Below are positions 30,300 through 41,000 of a stretch of DNA of 64,000 bases, piece after piece. Position 1 is the first letter of the stretch; the number at the start of each line of letters is the position of its first letter. The notes under the pieces were generated by a model. That model ran no database searches and was not told where the DNA came from. It saw only the letters and a list, made by a program, of their open reading frames with translations. The translations under genes were made by a program, and so were the position numbers. The stretch is from Emiliania huxleyi CCMP1516 (taxonomy: Eukaryota > Haptophyta > Isochrysidales > Noelaerhabdaceae), in contig NW_005202427.1 of NCBI RefSeq assembly GCF_000372725.1, positions 1,028,459 to 1,092,458 of the forward strand, in the 5' to 3' direction.

Positions 30300-31385
30300 C
30301 GCGGCGATCAACACCGCAACTCCTTTTCTAATACCACACCATTGACACAGCATCGCGCATGGCACCATCACGCCGTGCTCATTTGCGCGGCGATCGACGA
30401 GTTCGGGGTGCAGGTGGTAGAGCGTGCCGTCGTCCGACTCCCAGCAGCTGATGACGCGCGAGATGTCGGTGTCGCGGAATTCGTGCGTACCGTCGCCGTT
30501 GGGACGGTCGTTGCTCGCGCCGTTGGGAAACGCAAGGCGCACCTTTTTGTTTTGAAGACCTCGATACTTAGCGCACTGCTCGGGCGAGAGCTCAAACACG
30601 TGCCGCGTCTCGTCTTCGCCGCCGGCTACGCGCACAGACACAGTACGCGGCAGCGCCGACACGTCAACCCGCGTGTACGTCAGCGACGGGTCCCGCACGC
30701 CGCACGCGGCGCATGCGTGCAGCGGCAGCGCGTGCGCCATGCGCTCGTCGCTCCACTCGCCCAGCAGCCGCCGCTTCGTCTCGTCGGAGACGTGCACGCA
30801 GCGCTGCAGCAGCGCCGCCGTCTCGTCCTCGGGCCGCTCCAGGTCCATGACGACGTTCGTCGAGGCGTGGAAGCGCGTCTCCAGGTCGATGGCCGCCTGC
30901 TCGGCCGCGGCGAGCTTGCCCTGGTCGACGCACATGCCGCACACCGCGTGCGCCGGGCAGCCGCACTGGCCGCGTTGTGGGCGCACGGTCTTGGCGACCG
31001 CCGGCGCTGCGCGCCGGTCGTGCTGCTCACGCTGCCGGCGGCGCTGGTCGCGCGCCTGCCGATCGCGCGTGTTCGCGGCGGCTGCATCTCCTGCTCGTTT
31101 CGCTCGCACCCGAGCGGCTGTCGCCAGGCGCTTCAGGTCGGCGGTGCTGCGCGCGCGGCCGTCGGCCAGGCACAGCCACATGTCCTCCTCCTCGGCAGGC
31201 TCGCACGGCTTGCCGTCGAACTGCGGCTGGCGCCCGCGACGATGCTTCGCCCAGGCCGGGCACGATGGTGCCGCGACGAGCGGCGTCGAGGCGACGGCCA
31301 TCGATGGGTCCAGAAGACTTGGAGACCTTCTCGACCAAAAATCGAGCACAATTGCGTTACATGGGCAGTGCCGGGGTTTCTGCAC
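30300..31385 (-). mobile_element. Transposon-like ORF (resembles N-terminal part of Helitron-type proteins)
   Basis: A long frame with CGCPAHAVCGMCVDQGK, HACAACGVRD, FELSPEQCAKYRGL and LYHLHPELVD, then PCAMLCQWCGIRKG. Paired Cys motifs and the HPELV-then-Cys pattern are found before the helicase part of Helitron-like and PIF1-related mobile proteins. No Rep or helicase motif follows, because the frame runs into the 5' end of the dehydrogenase gene. I read it as a truncated element, not a working gene. The family call is from pattern memory and is moderate at best. Confidence 0.4.
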
Positions 31386-31680
31386 CGAACGATCTTACTT
31401 TCGGTCTATCGAAAGTGTTGATCTATAAACACAGGTTTCGGACTCCTTGCCGCGTAGGGAGTTGCTTGGTTTACTTAGGTCGGCTAAGTGATCCTATCCT
31501 GCGGCACCTCGAACACTCACTTGGAACCCTAGCCCGCCACTAACACGGAGAATTCACAGATACTAACCAACGACCCATTTCGTGTACCAACCAGTCGTGT
31601 CGCGTGTGTATCGCCAGCAGAGAGGGGTTCACCATGGCCGCGCATGCTTTGTCGCGTGGCTCGTGGCGCGTGCGCGCTTA
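31386..31680. other. Intergenic spacer, nothing recognised
   Basis: Lies between the transposon-like ORF and the EF-hand gene stop. It is fairly AT-rich around 31395-31470. Confidence 0.5.
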
Positions 31681-32420
31681 TCAGAGGTAGATTGTGTCAC
31701 CGTCCGGTCCCCGCGTGGAGGTCGTCGAGTTGACGGAGGCGCCTGCCGTGCGCGGCGACGAGATGGCCGAGGCGACGGCCGAGACCTTGCGCACGCTCAC
31801 CCGGCCTCCGTCGCGGGTCGCGCAGCCCGCGAGGATGATCTTTTTGTACTCCTGCGGCGGAGCGCGGCGGAATGGCAAATCTCACGTGCGAGCCTTGGGC
31901 AGCGGTGGCGGGCGGACACGCACCTCGAATGTGACAACACCATCGTCCGACATGTCCGCCCAGCCGATCATCTCGTCCACACGGTCGTCGATGTCCGCCT
32001 CTATCGTGACCGTCTTGCTCGCGGCGCAGAGGAGCGCCTGCTTCAGCTCCTGCGCATCGAGATGGCCGTTGCCATCTAGGTCGAGCTTTTTGAATGCGTC
32101 TTGGAGTGCCGCGTCGCTGCCGAGGGGCCGCTCAGGAACGAGCGAGTGCCACGCCTGTTTATGGGCGCGCATACAGTTCGTCTCGACATCACAGGCGACG
32201 AGACAGTGAGCGGCACGCCTCGCTGGCGGTCAGCATGTCCTCGATGCGGTTGTGTCCACGGTACGTGCGCATGCCCAGGAGGGGGTACGTGCGCATGTCC
32301 AGGAGGGGGCGGCGCGAGGCCAGCGTCAGAACGAGCGGGCGGCGGAGCACGAGCGGGCGGCGGAGCACGAGCGGGCGGCCGAGCATGAGTCCTGAGTGGA
32401 TTGCTCTTGCACGATGATTG
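31681..32420 (-). CDS. EF-hand protein, at least three exons
   Basis: Exon 31928 to about 32172 encodes FKKLDLDGNGHLDAQELKQA, a canonical calcium loop (D-L-D-G-N-G-H-L-D-A-Q-E), and then MIGWADMSDDGVVTFE, a second loop. Intron 31862-31927 (GTGCGT...CCGCAG) interrupts the second loop just before its twelfth residue. The next exon supplies that Glu (EYKKIILAG), which confirms the join. The C-terminus ends GPDGDTIYL at 31681. An upstream exon near 32210-32270 reads YRGHNRIEDMLTASEACRSL. The 5' limit is uncertain. Two EF-hands suggest a calcium sensor or a calcium-binding module; no enzyme domain is seen. Confidence 0.65.
32275..32385 (-). repeat. Tandem repeats in the EF-hand gene 5' region
   Basis: Two copies of GGTACGTGCGCATGYCCAGG (about 32260-32300) and three of GAGCGGGCGGCGGAGCAC or its variant (about 32328-32382). 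Probably intron filler. Confidence 0.7.
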
Positions 32421-32515
32421 CTTCGTCACGGCCGATTCTCTTTTTCTACTAATCTCTTTCGGAGGAAGAGGCAGTTTCCCCGCTGTGCACCCCGCCTGAT
32501 TTTCTTTTCCTCGCG

Positions 32516-32642
32516 ATGTCCACCCCGCCGCGCCGCCGCTCGCGCCGCATCGCCTCCTCCTCGACCGCCGCTCCATCGCCGGACGCGCCGCCGCCCGTCC
32601 GCCTCCTCGACCTCCCCAGGGAGCTCCTCGAGCGCGTTAGCC
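32516..32642 (+). pseudogene. F-box leader fragment
   Basis: ATG at 32516 opens a frame with MSTPPRRRSRRIASSSTAAP, then RLLDLPRELLERV, the same leader and F-box start as in the RCC1 gene, before running out of frame. It abuts the VPS9/LRAT gene. It could be that gene's first exon if a GTTAGCC donor at about 32636 joins the acceptor at 32672, or a remnant. Confidence 0.5.
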
Positions 32643-35600
32643 ATGCCTCTGCAGCAGCCCGCTCTCCTCGCTGAGGTGACCCTCTCCTCTCCGGCCTCCG
32701 CACTGCTGCTGCACGGCGACACGGTCGTGATCGGCACCGCGTCTGGCACCGTCTGCACGTTCCGCCTCGCGCCTCGCGCCTCGCGTGGTCCGACGCCGAT
32801 GGAGCTTGCTCTCATGGCGCCAGCCGCGGCGGCTGCCGCCACAGAGGCCGCCAGCACCGCCGCCGCCGCCGCCGCCGCCAGCTCGGACGCGGCGTCCGCT
32901 CTGCCTCCTGCAGACGGCCCGCTCGAATGGCTGGCCGGCCCGACCCTGGTGCTCCGGAGCGGCGTCTCAGTGGACGCGCTCGCGGTGGCGGCGATCCGTG
33001 GGCCCGGCGGCGGCGGCGGCGATCCCGCGAGCGACTGGCTCCTTGTCTCGTGCGGCGGCGAGGTCTCTGCGCACCTGCTGCCTCGGCTTGGTGGCGCCTG
33101 CCGGCTCGTGGCAGCCTGCACGGGCGCGCTCTGCGTGCACGGCGGGCACTCCTCGCCCTCGCCGCCGCCCGCCGCCATCGCTACGGCGCACTATCGGAGG
33201 ATCGAGCTCTGGGGACTGCAGCTCGTGCAGCAGCCGTCCCGCGCCGCCTCCGCCGCCGCCGACTCGCGCCCGCCGCCGCCGGCTTGCGCAGCGACGCGGC
33301 GGGCGAGCCTCCCGGTGCAGGGCCGCGTGGCGGCGGTTCTTTGGAGCGGGGGGCACGTGTGCGCCACGCTGCTCGCCCAGGCCGAGGGAGCGTGCGGCGG
33401 CGGGGGCGAGGCCACTTACGTCGTGCTCGACGCGGCGTCTGCGGCAGAGGTGTGGCGGCTGCAGGCGAGGCTTCCTAGACACTTCCTGGACACTTCCTAG
33501 ACACTTCACGCAGAGGTGTGGCGGCTGCAGGCGAGGCCGCCTCCGCCTCGCTCCGCCCCAGAGGCGGGAGGCAGGCCGTCGCCGGTCGTCCCTCCGCCCG
33601 AGCTCGTCGTCTGGGAGCGGCAGTCTCGCGGCGGCGGCGGCAGCTCGCTCCTCCCGCGAGCCTCGTCGTGGCACCCGCTTGCCCCCTCCGCCTCGTCGCC
33701 GGGCGGAGGGCTCGTGTACGCACGCGGGCCGCAGTTCCACTACTCTCCCCTCGGCTCGCTCACGGCGGCGGCCCCGCCGGCGGGGGCGACGTGGGCGGGC
33801 GGCTGGCGCGTCGACTTTGAGCGCCCCACGTGCGACGACGGCTGGCAGTACGGCAGCGGCTGGCACGGGGCAGCCTCTCCCGACGGCGCCTCCGCCTCAC
33901 TCCGGGCGGGAGGGGGGGGAGCGGGAGGGTGGGTAGCGGCGCCGTCGAGCAGCGCGCGGGCGCGCCGGCGGACGTGGGTGCGCGCGCTGAGGCCGCTCCA
34001 CTCAGCAACCGGCCCGCCGCCGCCGCCCGAGGCGCCTCCGCTGCTGCCTCTGCCGGCGAGGCGCGTCCTGCTCGCCGCAGGGCTCGCTCCCGGCGGCGGC
34101 GCCTCGACGCTGGTGCTCGACCTAGCGCAGCTCAGCCTGGCGCCCCTCCCGTCGTGGGACCAGCGCCGCGACTTGCCTCCGCCACACGCCGTCGCCGCGG
34201 CCCCGCCGCTCGTCTACTCGCTCCATCTCGCTGGAGCCGGTGACGGCGGCGGCAGCGGCGGCGGCGGCGTCGGCGGCGGCGGCGCGTCGCTGCGCGGGTG
34301 GGAGAGCGAGACGGGCGGCCTCAGCGCCGCGACGAGCCTGCCGCCACAGCTCCCCACCGCGGCGGACGCGTGCGGCTCCCCCTCCCGGCTGGCGAGGGCG
34401 CGCAACGGCGGCGCAGCAGGCGAGGGGGGCGGCGGTCGGTCGCTGCTTTGCTGCGCCGGATCTCTGCTCGCCCTCGCCGAGGGGTCTCGCCTGGTGGCGC
34501 TCGCGCCTCCTCACTTGTGCGAGCGCCCGCTCGAGCTGCGCGCCGACAGCTGCCCTTCCCCGGCGGGCGACGCGACGGCGACGGCGCGGCTGCTGCAAGA
34601 GACGCGAGTGGCAGAGGCGGAGATCCGGCGCACGGCTGCTGCGGCCGCCTCCGCCGCTGCGAGCGGGCGAGCGCCGGAGGAGAAGGCGCCTCCGCTGGTC
34701 GACCTGCGCTCGCTCGTCGCCAGCTGGCTCGCGCCGCGGGGAGGCGACGACGGGGACGTGCCGCCGCCGTCGCCGTCCTCGCCGGCCGGCGGCGGGGGGC
34801 GAGGCCAGCCAGGCGCGCACCCGCTCGGCCTCCTCCTCGCCCGCCTCGTCGCTTCGCTGGTGCCTCGGCTCCAGTCCGCGACGGCGAGCTTGGCGGACGG
34901 GCGGGCGGGCGGCGAAGAGGCGGCGGCGGGGGACGCGGCGCGGGAGGCCGTGGCGGCGGAGGCCGTGCGGGAGGTTGGCTCGCTTGCTGGAGCGGACGCG
35001 TTGCTTCCTTGGACCTCTTTCCTGGACCTTTCCTGGAACCTTCCTGTAGGTTGGCTCGCTGCTGGAGCGGATGCGTTGTGAGGTGTGCGGTGCGTTGCCC
35101 GGCCTGTCTGCTGCGGTGCCACTGGGCGAGCTGTGCGAGCGTGTTGACGAGCCCCTTCCTAGACCTTTCCTGGACCCTTCCTGGACCCTTCCTGTAGGCG
35201 AGCTGTGCGAGCTTGTGGACGAGCCCGCCCTGTCGGCCCTCTCGCCCCACCTGCTGCAGCTCTACGCCGCGGTGACGAGGCGACTGCGACACTGCTCCGC
35301 ACGGCCCCTGAACATGTCCGGCCCCTTTGTGTCATGTGTCCGGCGCGCCTCCCGTAGGCCGGACGGGCTGCTCTACACGGCGCAGCTCCGCGCGCTCCGC
35401 CCGCTCCTCCCGCAGCACATGGGCGTGCGGTCCGAACTCGGGCTGTGGCGCGCCCGCCCGCCGAGCCCGCCGCCGGCCGCCGGCGCCGGCGTCGGCGAGG
35501 GGGACGGCGAGGCGCGCCGGCGGTGGGTGGCGGCGTGGCGCATCGGCGCCGCGTGGCGCGCGTGGTCGCTCGGCGCGTCGGGGGCGGGGCCATACGCGGA

Positions 35601-37911
35601 CACGGCCCGCGCGCTCCACCACATCGGCGCGGCGCGCACGCCGGTCGAGAAGGGGCACGCCGCCCTCGCCGCGCTCGAGTGCCTCGCGCGAGAGGCGAGC
35701 GGCCGCATCGAGCACGCGGGCGGCGGCGGCGGCGTCGCGGTGGCGACCGACGACATGCTGCCGCTCTTCGTCTTCGCGCTCGCGCGGGCGCGCGTCCCGC
35801 GGCTTCCGGCGCACGTGCGGCTCATCTGCGACCTCTTCCCGCGCTCGAGGACGCTCGGACCTCTCGGGTATGCCGTCTCAACGCTGCAGGCCGCGCTCGC
35901 GTACCTGCTCGGTACGTCGCTCGGCTCGGAGCGAGAGCGGGCGTTCGAGGAGGCGCGCCGCCCTCCCCCCTCGGGCGAGGCAGAGCTCGTCGACTTGTGC
36001 GACTGCCCGACGGGGTCGTGCCCGGACGGGCTCCGGCGCGACTCGCTCGGCGTCGTCCTGCGCCGCGGCGACCGCATCATCCGAGGCGACCCGAGCGCGC
36101 GACGCGTGCACCACGGCATCTTTGTCGGCGGCGGCGCGGGGGGAGAGGTTGCGCACTACGTCCGGCTCACCGGCCACGGCGCGCAGGCGGACAGCAGTGC
36201 GCAGCGCGCCCGCGGGGGGGGACGGTGGCTGTCCGCCGTCGAGCTGCGTCTCGACTCGCTCGAGGCGTTCTCCAAGCGCCGGCCCGTCTTTGTCTTGCGC
36301 ACGCCGTGCAGGTCGTCCGCCGACGCCGTGCTGGCGCGTGCGCGAGCAAAGCTGGGCGCTCGCGCGTACGACTTTCTGCACCTGCAGTGTGAGGTGTTTG
36401 CGACCTCGTGCCGCGCAGGCCACTCGCCGGCGGCGGCAGCCGCCGAGCGGGTTGCCGCCGTAGCGGCCGCCGCCGCCGTGGCTGCAGCGTCGCCGCCCAC
36501 GGATCTCGCGCGCCACTCGCCCTCGCCCGCGGTGTCGCCTCCTACCTCCTCGTCGCCGCCGCCAGCCCGCTTCGCCTCGCTTGCTGCCGCGCACGTGCAG
36601 GCCGCCGGCGCACTCGCATCTTGTGCCGCTCGGCTCTCGCCGCGGCCTTCGTCCAGCAGATGCGAGGCCGACGAGCTCTCCTCGTTTGCATTGCCACCGT
36701 CGTCGGCCGGCGGCGAGAGGGCTTCGTCGGTCTCCATCTTGATTGGGGGTCGGGCCGAGGGTGTGTCGATCTCTGCGGGCGGGCCACACCGGCAGAGAGA
36801 AGGCGCAGGCTCGAGGCACGGCACGCCAACGCTGGCGGCGGGGCACACGGCAGAGGTGCCCGCCATGGCCGCAGGCTTCCGCAACGCCGGCGACGAGGGT
36901 GGGATCGAGCATTCCGCATTCGGGAACGGGCAGCGTGCGCTTGCGCGGACGCTGCGGCGGCGGGCGGTGCTGTATGCAGATGCGGAGGCCGCCACGTCCA
37001 CCGCGGCCGACTTGCTGGTTTGCTTTCTGCGCGAGGGCGGCTACGCGGCCGACAAGCCGTCTGCTAGCTGCCGCGCTGCGCAGCGAGCCATCGGGGCGGT
37101 GCTGCAGGGCAGCGCTCGTGGGGAGAGCGAGGCCGGCGGTGGCATGGCGCTGCTGGTGCCGCGGAGCGTCCGATTGCAAAAGAAGGCCGCCGACCTGCTG
37201 CAGCTTCTCTTCCTCCTCTTCGACTGGCAGCCGCACGGCGGCGCTAGCGGCGAGGGGGCAGCTCACGGCGCGGAGGGGCCATGTCTGGCCGCAGGCCGGT
37301 CCGAGCTGCTCGGCGAGAGCCACGTCGCGGAGTTTGCGGCGGGCTTGCGCGAGGCGCTGCTGGCTTTTGCGCGGGGGGGGGTCTTCGAAGCACCCCCGCG
37401 AGAGAAGACCCCCTCGGAGAGAGGCGCGGCGGAGGCAGTCGTCGCTCAGACGCCCCCGAGAGCGCCGCCCTCGCCGGCCTCGCCCACACCGGCACCGGCG
37501 CCCGCGTCGCCCGGCCTCGACCGGAGCCCCGCGTCCACCGCCCCTACCTCCGGCGCACCCACGCCCCTCCGTGGCTCCCGCGTTGATGCGGGGCGGCCGC
37601 GGCCATCGGCCACCGGGGTGGGCACAGTCCTCGGCCGAATGCGATTGCTCGTGGCCGCAGCGTCCCAGTACCTCGCGTTTCACCTGCCGCCCAAGGCCCT
37701 TGCGCCTGGCAATGCCGCCGCCGAGTCGGCTCTTCTCGGGTCGAGGCTCGAGGCGGCCCTGTCTGGAGGTCGAGGCGGTGAAGAGGCGGCTGCCGACCTC
37801 GAGGACAGCTTCGAGGCGATGCGAAGGGTGGACGAGTTGGACGTGGACTACCTCCAGGCGGTGTGCCGCGTCGCGCAGGCGTCTGTGCGCAGTAGTGATG
37901 GCGAGTCATAG
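32643..37911 (+). CDS. Large protein with propeller-like N-terminus, VPS9 domain and LRAT-like domain
   Basis: Start MPLQQPALLAEV. The N-terminal 700 residues contain propeller-like strands (LLLHGDTVVIGTASGTVCTF, LLVSCGGEVSAHLL, GRSLLCCAGSLLALAEGSRL). Introns at 33450-33515, 34974-35049 and 35126-35197 keep frame. From about 35590 to 35920 a VPS9 domain is seen: ARTPVEKGHAALAALECLA, then ATDDMLPLFVFALARARVPR and GYAVSTLQAALAYLLG. VPS9 domains activate Rab5-type GTPases. From about 36050 to 36420 an LRAT/NlpC-like domain follows: RRGDRIIRGD, VHHGIFVGGG (His) and LQCEVFATSCRAGH (Cys). The tail is Pro-rich, with a helical segment ending DELDVDYLQAVCRVAQASV. An endosomal trafficking or lipid role is inferred. 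The combination is unusual. Confidence 0.7.
33450..33515 (+). repeat. Duplication-flanked intron with CCTAGACACTT filler
   Basis: GCAGAGGTGTGGCGGCTGCA and the next 7 nt occur at 33444 and again at 33510. Between the copies are three CTTCCTRGACA units. Splicing at AG|GT removes 66 nt. Confidence 0.85.
34974..35049 (+). repeat. Duplication-flanked GT-AG intron
   Basis: GGTTGGCTCGCTTGCTGGAG and GGTTGGCTCGCTGCTGGAGC flank CTTTCCTGGAC filler. Splicing removes 76 nt and makes the required frame shift between the two long coding frames, which supports that it is a real intron. Confidence 0.9.
35126..35197 (+). repeat. Duplication-flanked GC-AG intron
   Basis: GGCGAGCTGTGCGAGC occurs at 35125 and 35197, with CCTTTCCTGGACCCTTCCTG filler between. 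The 72 nt can be spliced as GC-AG or read through in frame, so retention would add 24 residues. Confidence 0.8.
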
Positions 37912-38088
37912 AGGAAGAGGCGTGTCGGGGGACGCCCCGCGCAGCCAGACCGCACGGCGCGGCACGGACCACGGTCTCGACGATACACGATTTACTTTTT
38001 TCAAGGGAGAGAAAATTGAGTATTATATATACGTGTAACCCTAAGTTTCTCCGAGACCTCGCGAGCGGGTAATATACACGCACGCCTC
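37912..38088. terminator. Convergent 3' spacer
   Basis: Only about 180 bp between the stops of the VPS9/LRAT gene (+) and the GH2 gene (-). It contains TTTTTTCAAG and GAGTATTATATATACG, the only obvious A/T-rich stretches for 3' end formation of both transcripts. Confidence 0.4.
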
Positions 38089-41000
38089 TCAGCTCACCAC
38101 CTCTCCACCTCGTAGCTCGATGGTTAGCGTGGCACTCGCCAGACCAGCGCTCGACGCCGTGAGCGTCAGTTTTCCCGAGCGGGGTGGAGCCGCAGAGGGA
38201 CTCCCAGGTCTAATGATCGCCGTCGCTCGCCCGCGGAACGTCTTGCGGGCCAACTGATGGAAGGACGAGGCATCGGTGGGGTCGCCGCTGCCCACAGCCG
38301 TGATTTCGCCAGCGCCCTCCAGCTTGAAGCGAACGGTGGGCGGGACGCACGCGGCAAGTGAACTCTCGTTTGCGCACGCGACCAGCACGCCATCTGCATC
38401 TACCACCTCAACGGTGACGTAGCTGAGGTCCGCCCGTGACGGCCGGATCGTCGTTCGATCTGCGGCCAAACGCAGCTTTGCCGCTGGTCCGGATGTTTTG
38501 AATGTGCGGGTCGCGATTGCTCGGCCACGCGCGTCGAAGCCGGTCGCCTCGAGCGTGCCTGGCTCGTAGGGGACCCTGACGGTGGCCGTGTACGCGGTCG
38601 CGCGCGAGACGTTGACGCAGCCCTCGCTCACGTTCCGGCCGTTGAGCGCCAGGAGGACGCAAGCGCAGCGCGTCGAGTACAGGTTGACCCGCATGAGCCG
38701 CTTTTGCTCCTCCCAGCTCCAGCTCTGGCGCTCGTCGGGGAAGCCCCACGAAGCGATCACCTCGCCGTCGTCGGCGGGCTTCACGGCCATCTCGAGCGCT
38801 GAGACGTTCCACAGCACACGCCGCAGGTACGCCTACAACGTCGAGGCCGCCTGCAAAACGGGGCGTGATGGGGGGGCATTTGGGGGCGGGCCTATCACGG
38901 ACCTGCGGCTTCTGGCCGCCCACGATGTCGAGGTCGCCGCAAAAGGAGATGTGATAGCTCCACGGAGCCGGGCAGTAGCCGCCGCAGGCGAGGGGGTCGG
39001 GCGGCGAGTGGCCGTTGGCGCCAATCGACGACTCGCCAATGTAGTCGATGGCTGTCCAGATGAAGGTGCCAACGACCCACGGATAGTCTTGCAGCGCGTT
39101 GAAGTTGAGAACGCTTGACTCGGGGAAGGTCTCCGTGGCGGCGATGACGCGCGCCGGGTGCGTCACGTGGTCGCGTGCGAACCCGTGTGGCGAGTAGTTG
39201 TAGCCAGCCACGTCGAGGGGCGCGAGGAAGGCGGCGGTGGCCGCGTCGGTCCCCACGCCTGGGTACGCGCTCGTGATTGCTCTCCGGCTGCCTCCGCCAG
39301 CGTCATCGAGGTGCCGGATGTACTCGGAGAGGGCAGCGGAGAGCGCAGCGCCGCGCGCCACGTGGCGGTTGGGGATCTCGTTGCCGATGCTCCAGAAGAC
39401 GATCGCGGGCGCGTTCCGGTCGCGGAGCACCATAGAGGCGATGTCGCGCTGCCACCAATCCTCAAAGAAGAGGTGGTAGTCGTCGGAATTCTTGCCGGCG
39501 TCCCAGCAGTCGAAGGCCTCCTCCATCAGCAGCACGCCCAAACGATTGCACGCGTCGACAAACGCGCGAGAGACAGGGTTGTGAGACGTCCGGATCGCAT
39601 TGTACCCGTTCGCCTTGAGCAGAGAAGAAGAGTGCTGTAAGGATAGGACACGTGCTAAACCGTTGGAACCGGGCTCGTACATGCGGTCACAATCATCCAT
39701 CTCATTATTGCTGCTAGCACTGGTGTGTCATCATCCGAAGATAATTCTCGCCTTCAGAAGCTCGACCCGCCGCTCCTCGGCGCGGCCGATCGCCTATCAT
39801 CAGCAGGAGGTGTGAAGAGACGCTGTTCACAGTCATCGCTCCTCGGCGCGGCCGTTCGCCTTGCTGCCGAGCGGGCCGTTGTCGTGGTGCACGCAGCCTA
39901 CCACAACCCGCAGAGCTTGACGCGCGGCGGCGGCGGGGGGGACGTTGCGCGCTGCCTCCGGCGCACCGCCGTGCAGCTTGACGGACTGGCCGTTGAGGAC
40001 GAAGCCGGCGCTCGAGTCAAACGAGAAGCTGCGGACGCCGAAGGTGGCGGTCTCCGTGTCCGGGCAGCCGTCTCGCAGGCCGCCGCCGCACGAGAGGGTC
40101 GCGACTGCTCGGTAGAGTGAGGGCTGCCCTGGGCTCCACGTCCTGACGCCGCGCACCTATCTCGGGCAATCTCGCGTGTCCTCGGCTGATCTCCGGCCGA
40201 TCTCGGCTCCACATCTTCTCCTCGCATCGAACGAGAGCAGCACGCTCGCGCTGCCGCCGCCGCCGACCTCAGGCAGCGAAGCAAAGCCCACGCCGAGCGA
40301 CACGCCTCGCTCGTCGAAGAGCTCGACGCGGGCGCCTGCTCCCGCGGCGGTCGTGCCGCGGGCGTTGGCGACGGTGACGTTGATAGCGACTGTCGCGTCG
40401 GCGCGCAGGCCGTCGCTCGCTGTGAGCGCGATGTGCGGCGTGGTGACGTAAACGCCGCCGGGGACCGCGAGGTGCAGCGCCGGGTGGGCCAGGAGGGACA
40501 CGGGACGGAACAGGCCGGCGCCAGCGTACCTATGGCCGCAGTCCGAAGGTGGCGGAGGGAGGGATGGGGAGAGATGGGGAGAGACGGGGTAGATATGGGG
40601 AGATGTACCAGCGGGAGTTGGACCCGCGGCTCTCGGCGCGAATCGCGAGCACGTTCGGCTGCCCCAGCCGCAGCCCGCCGGCAGTGAGATCGACCGCGAA
40701 GCTGGTGTAGCCGTACGGGTGGGTCAGGAGGTGCTCGCCGTTCAGGTACACCGAGCAGTTCATGTAGCACCTGCGGTCGGGTCAGCGGTGTGAGGCCTCG
40801 AGCTACAGGCTCCACTCTGATGCTGAGGCTCCACTCTGATGCCGAGGCTCCAGTCTGATGCTGAGGCTCCAGTGAATGAGGGTAGCCGTATCGCGCTCAC
40901 CCTTCTACGAAGAGCTGCAGCCGCTCGCCCCAGCTCGCGTCTGGTCGGAACGTCTTACGATACCAGCCCACGCCGCCAAGCGTGTAGCCCGTCTGCTTGT

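Noticed and set aside
35878..37683. A 601-residue minus-strand ORF antisense to the VPS9/LRAT gene
   Set aside because: Composition is Arg/Gly/His-rich shadow coding with no motifs, and the plus strand carries recognisable domains throughout.
38030..38050. Telomere-like CCCTAA string
   Set aside because: A single occurrence (TAACCCTAAG) inside a convergent spacer, not an array.
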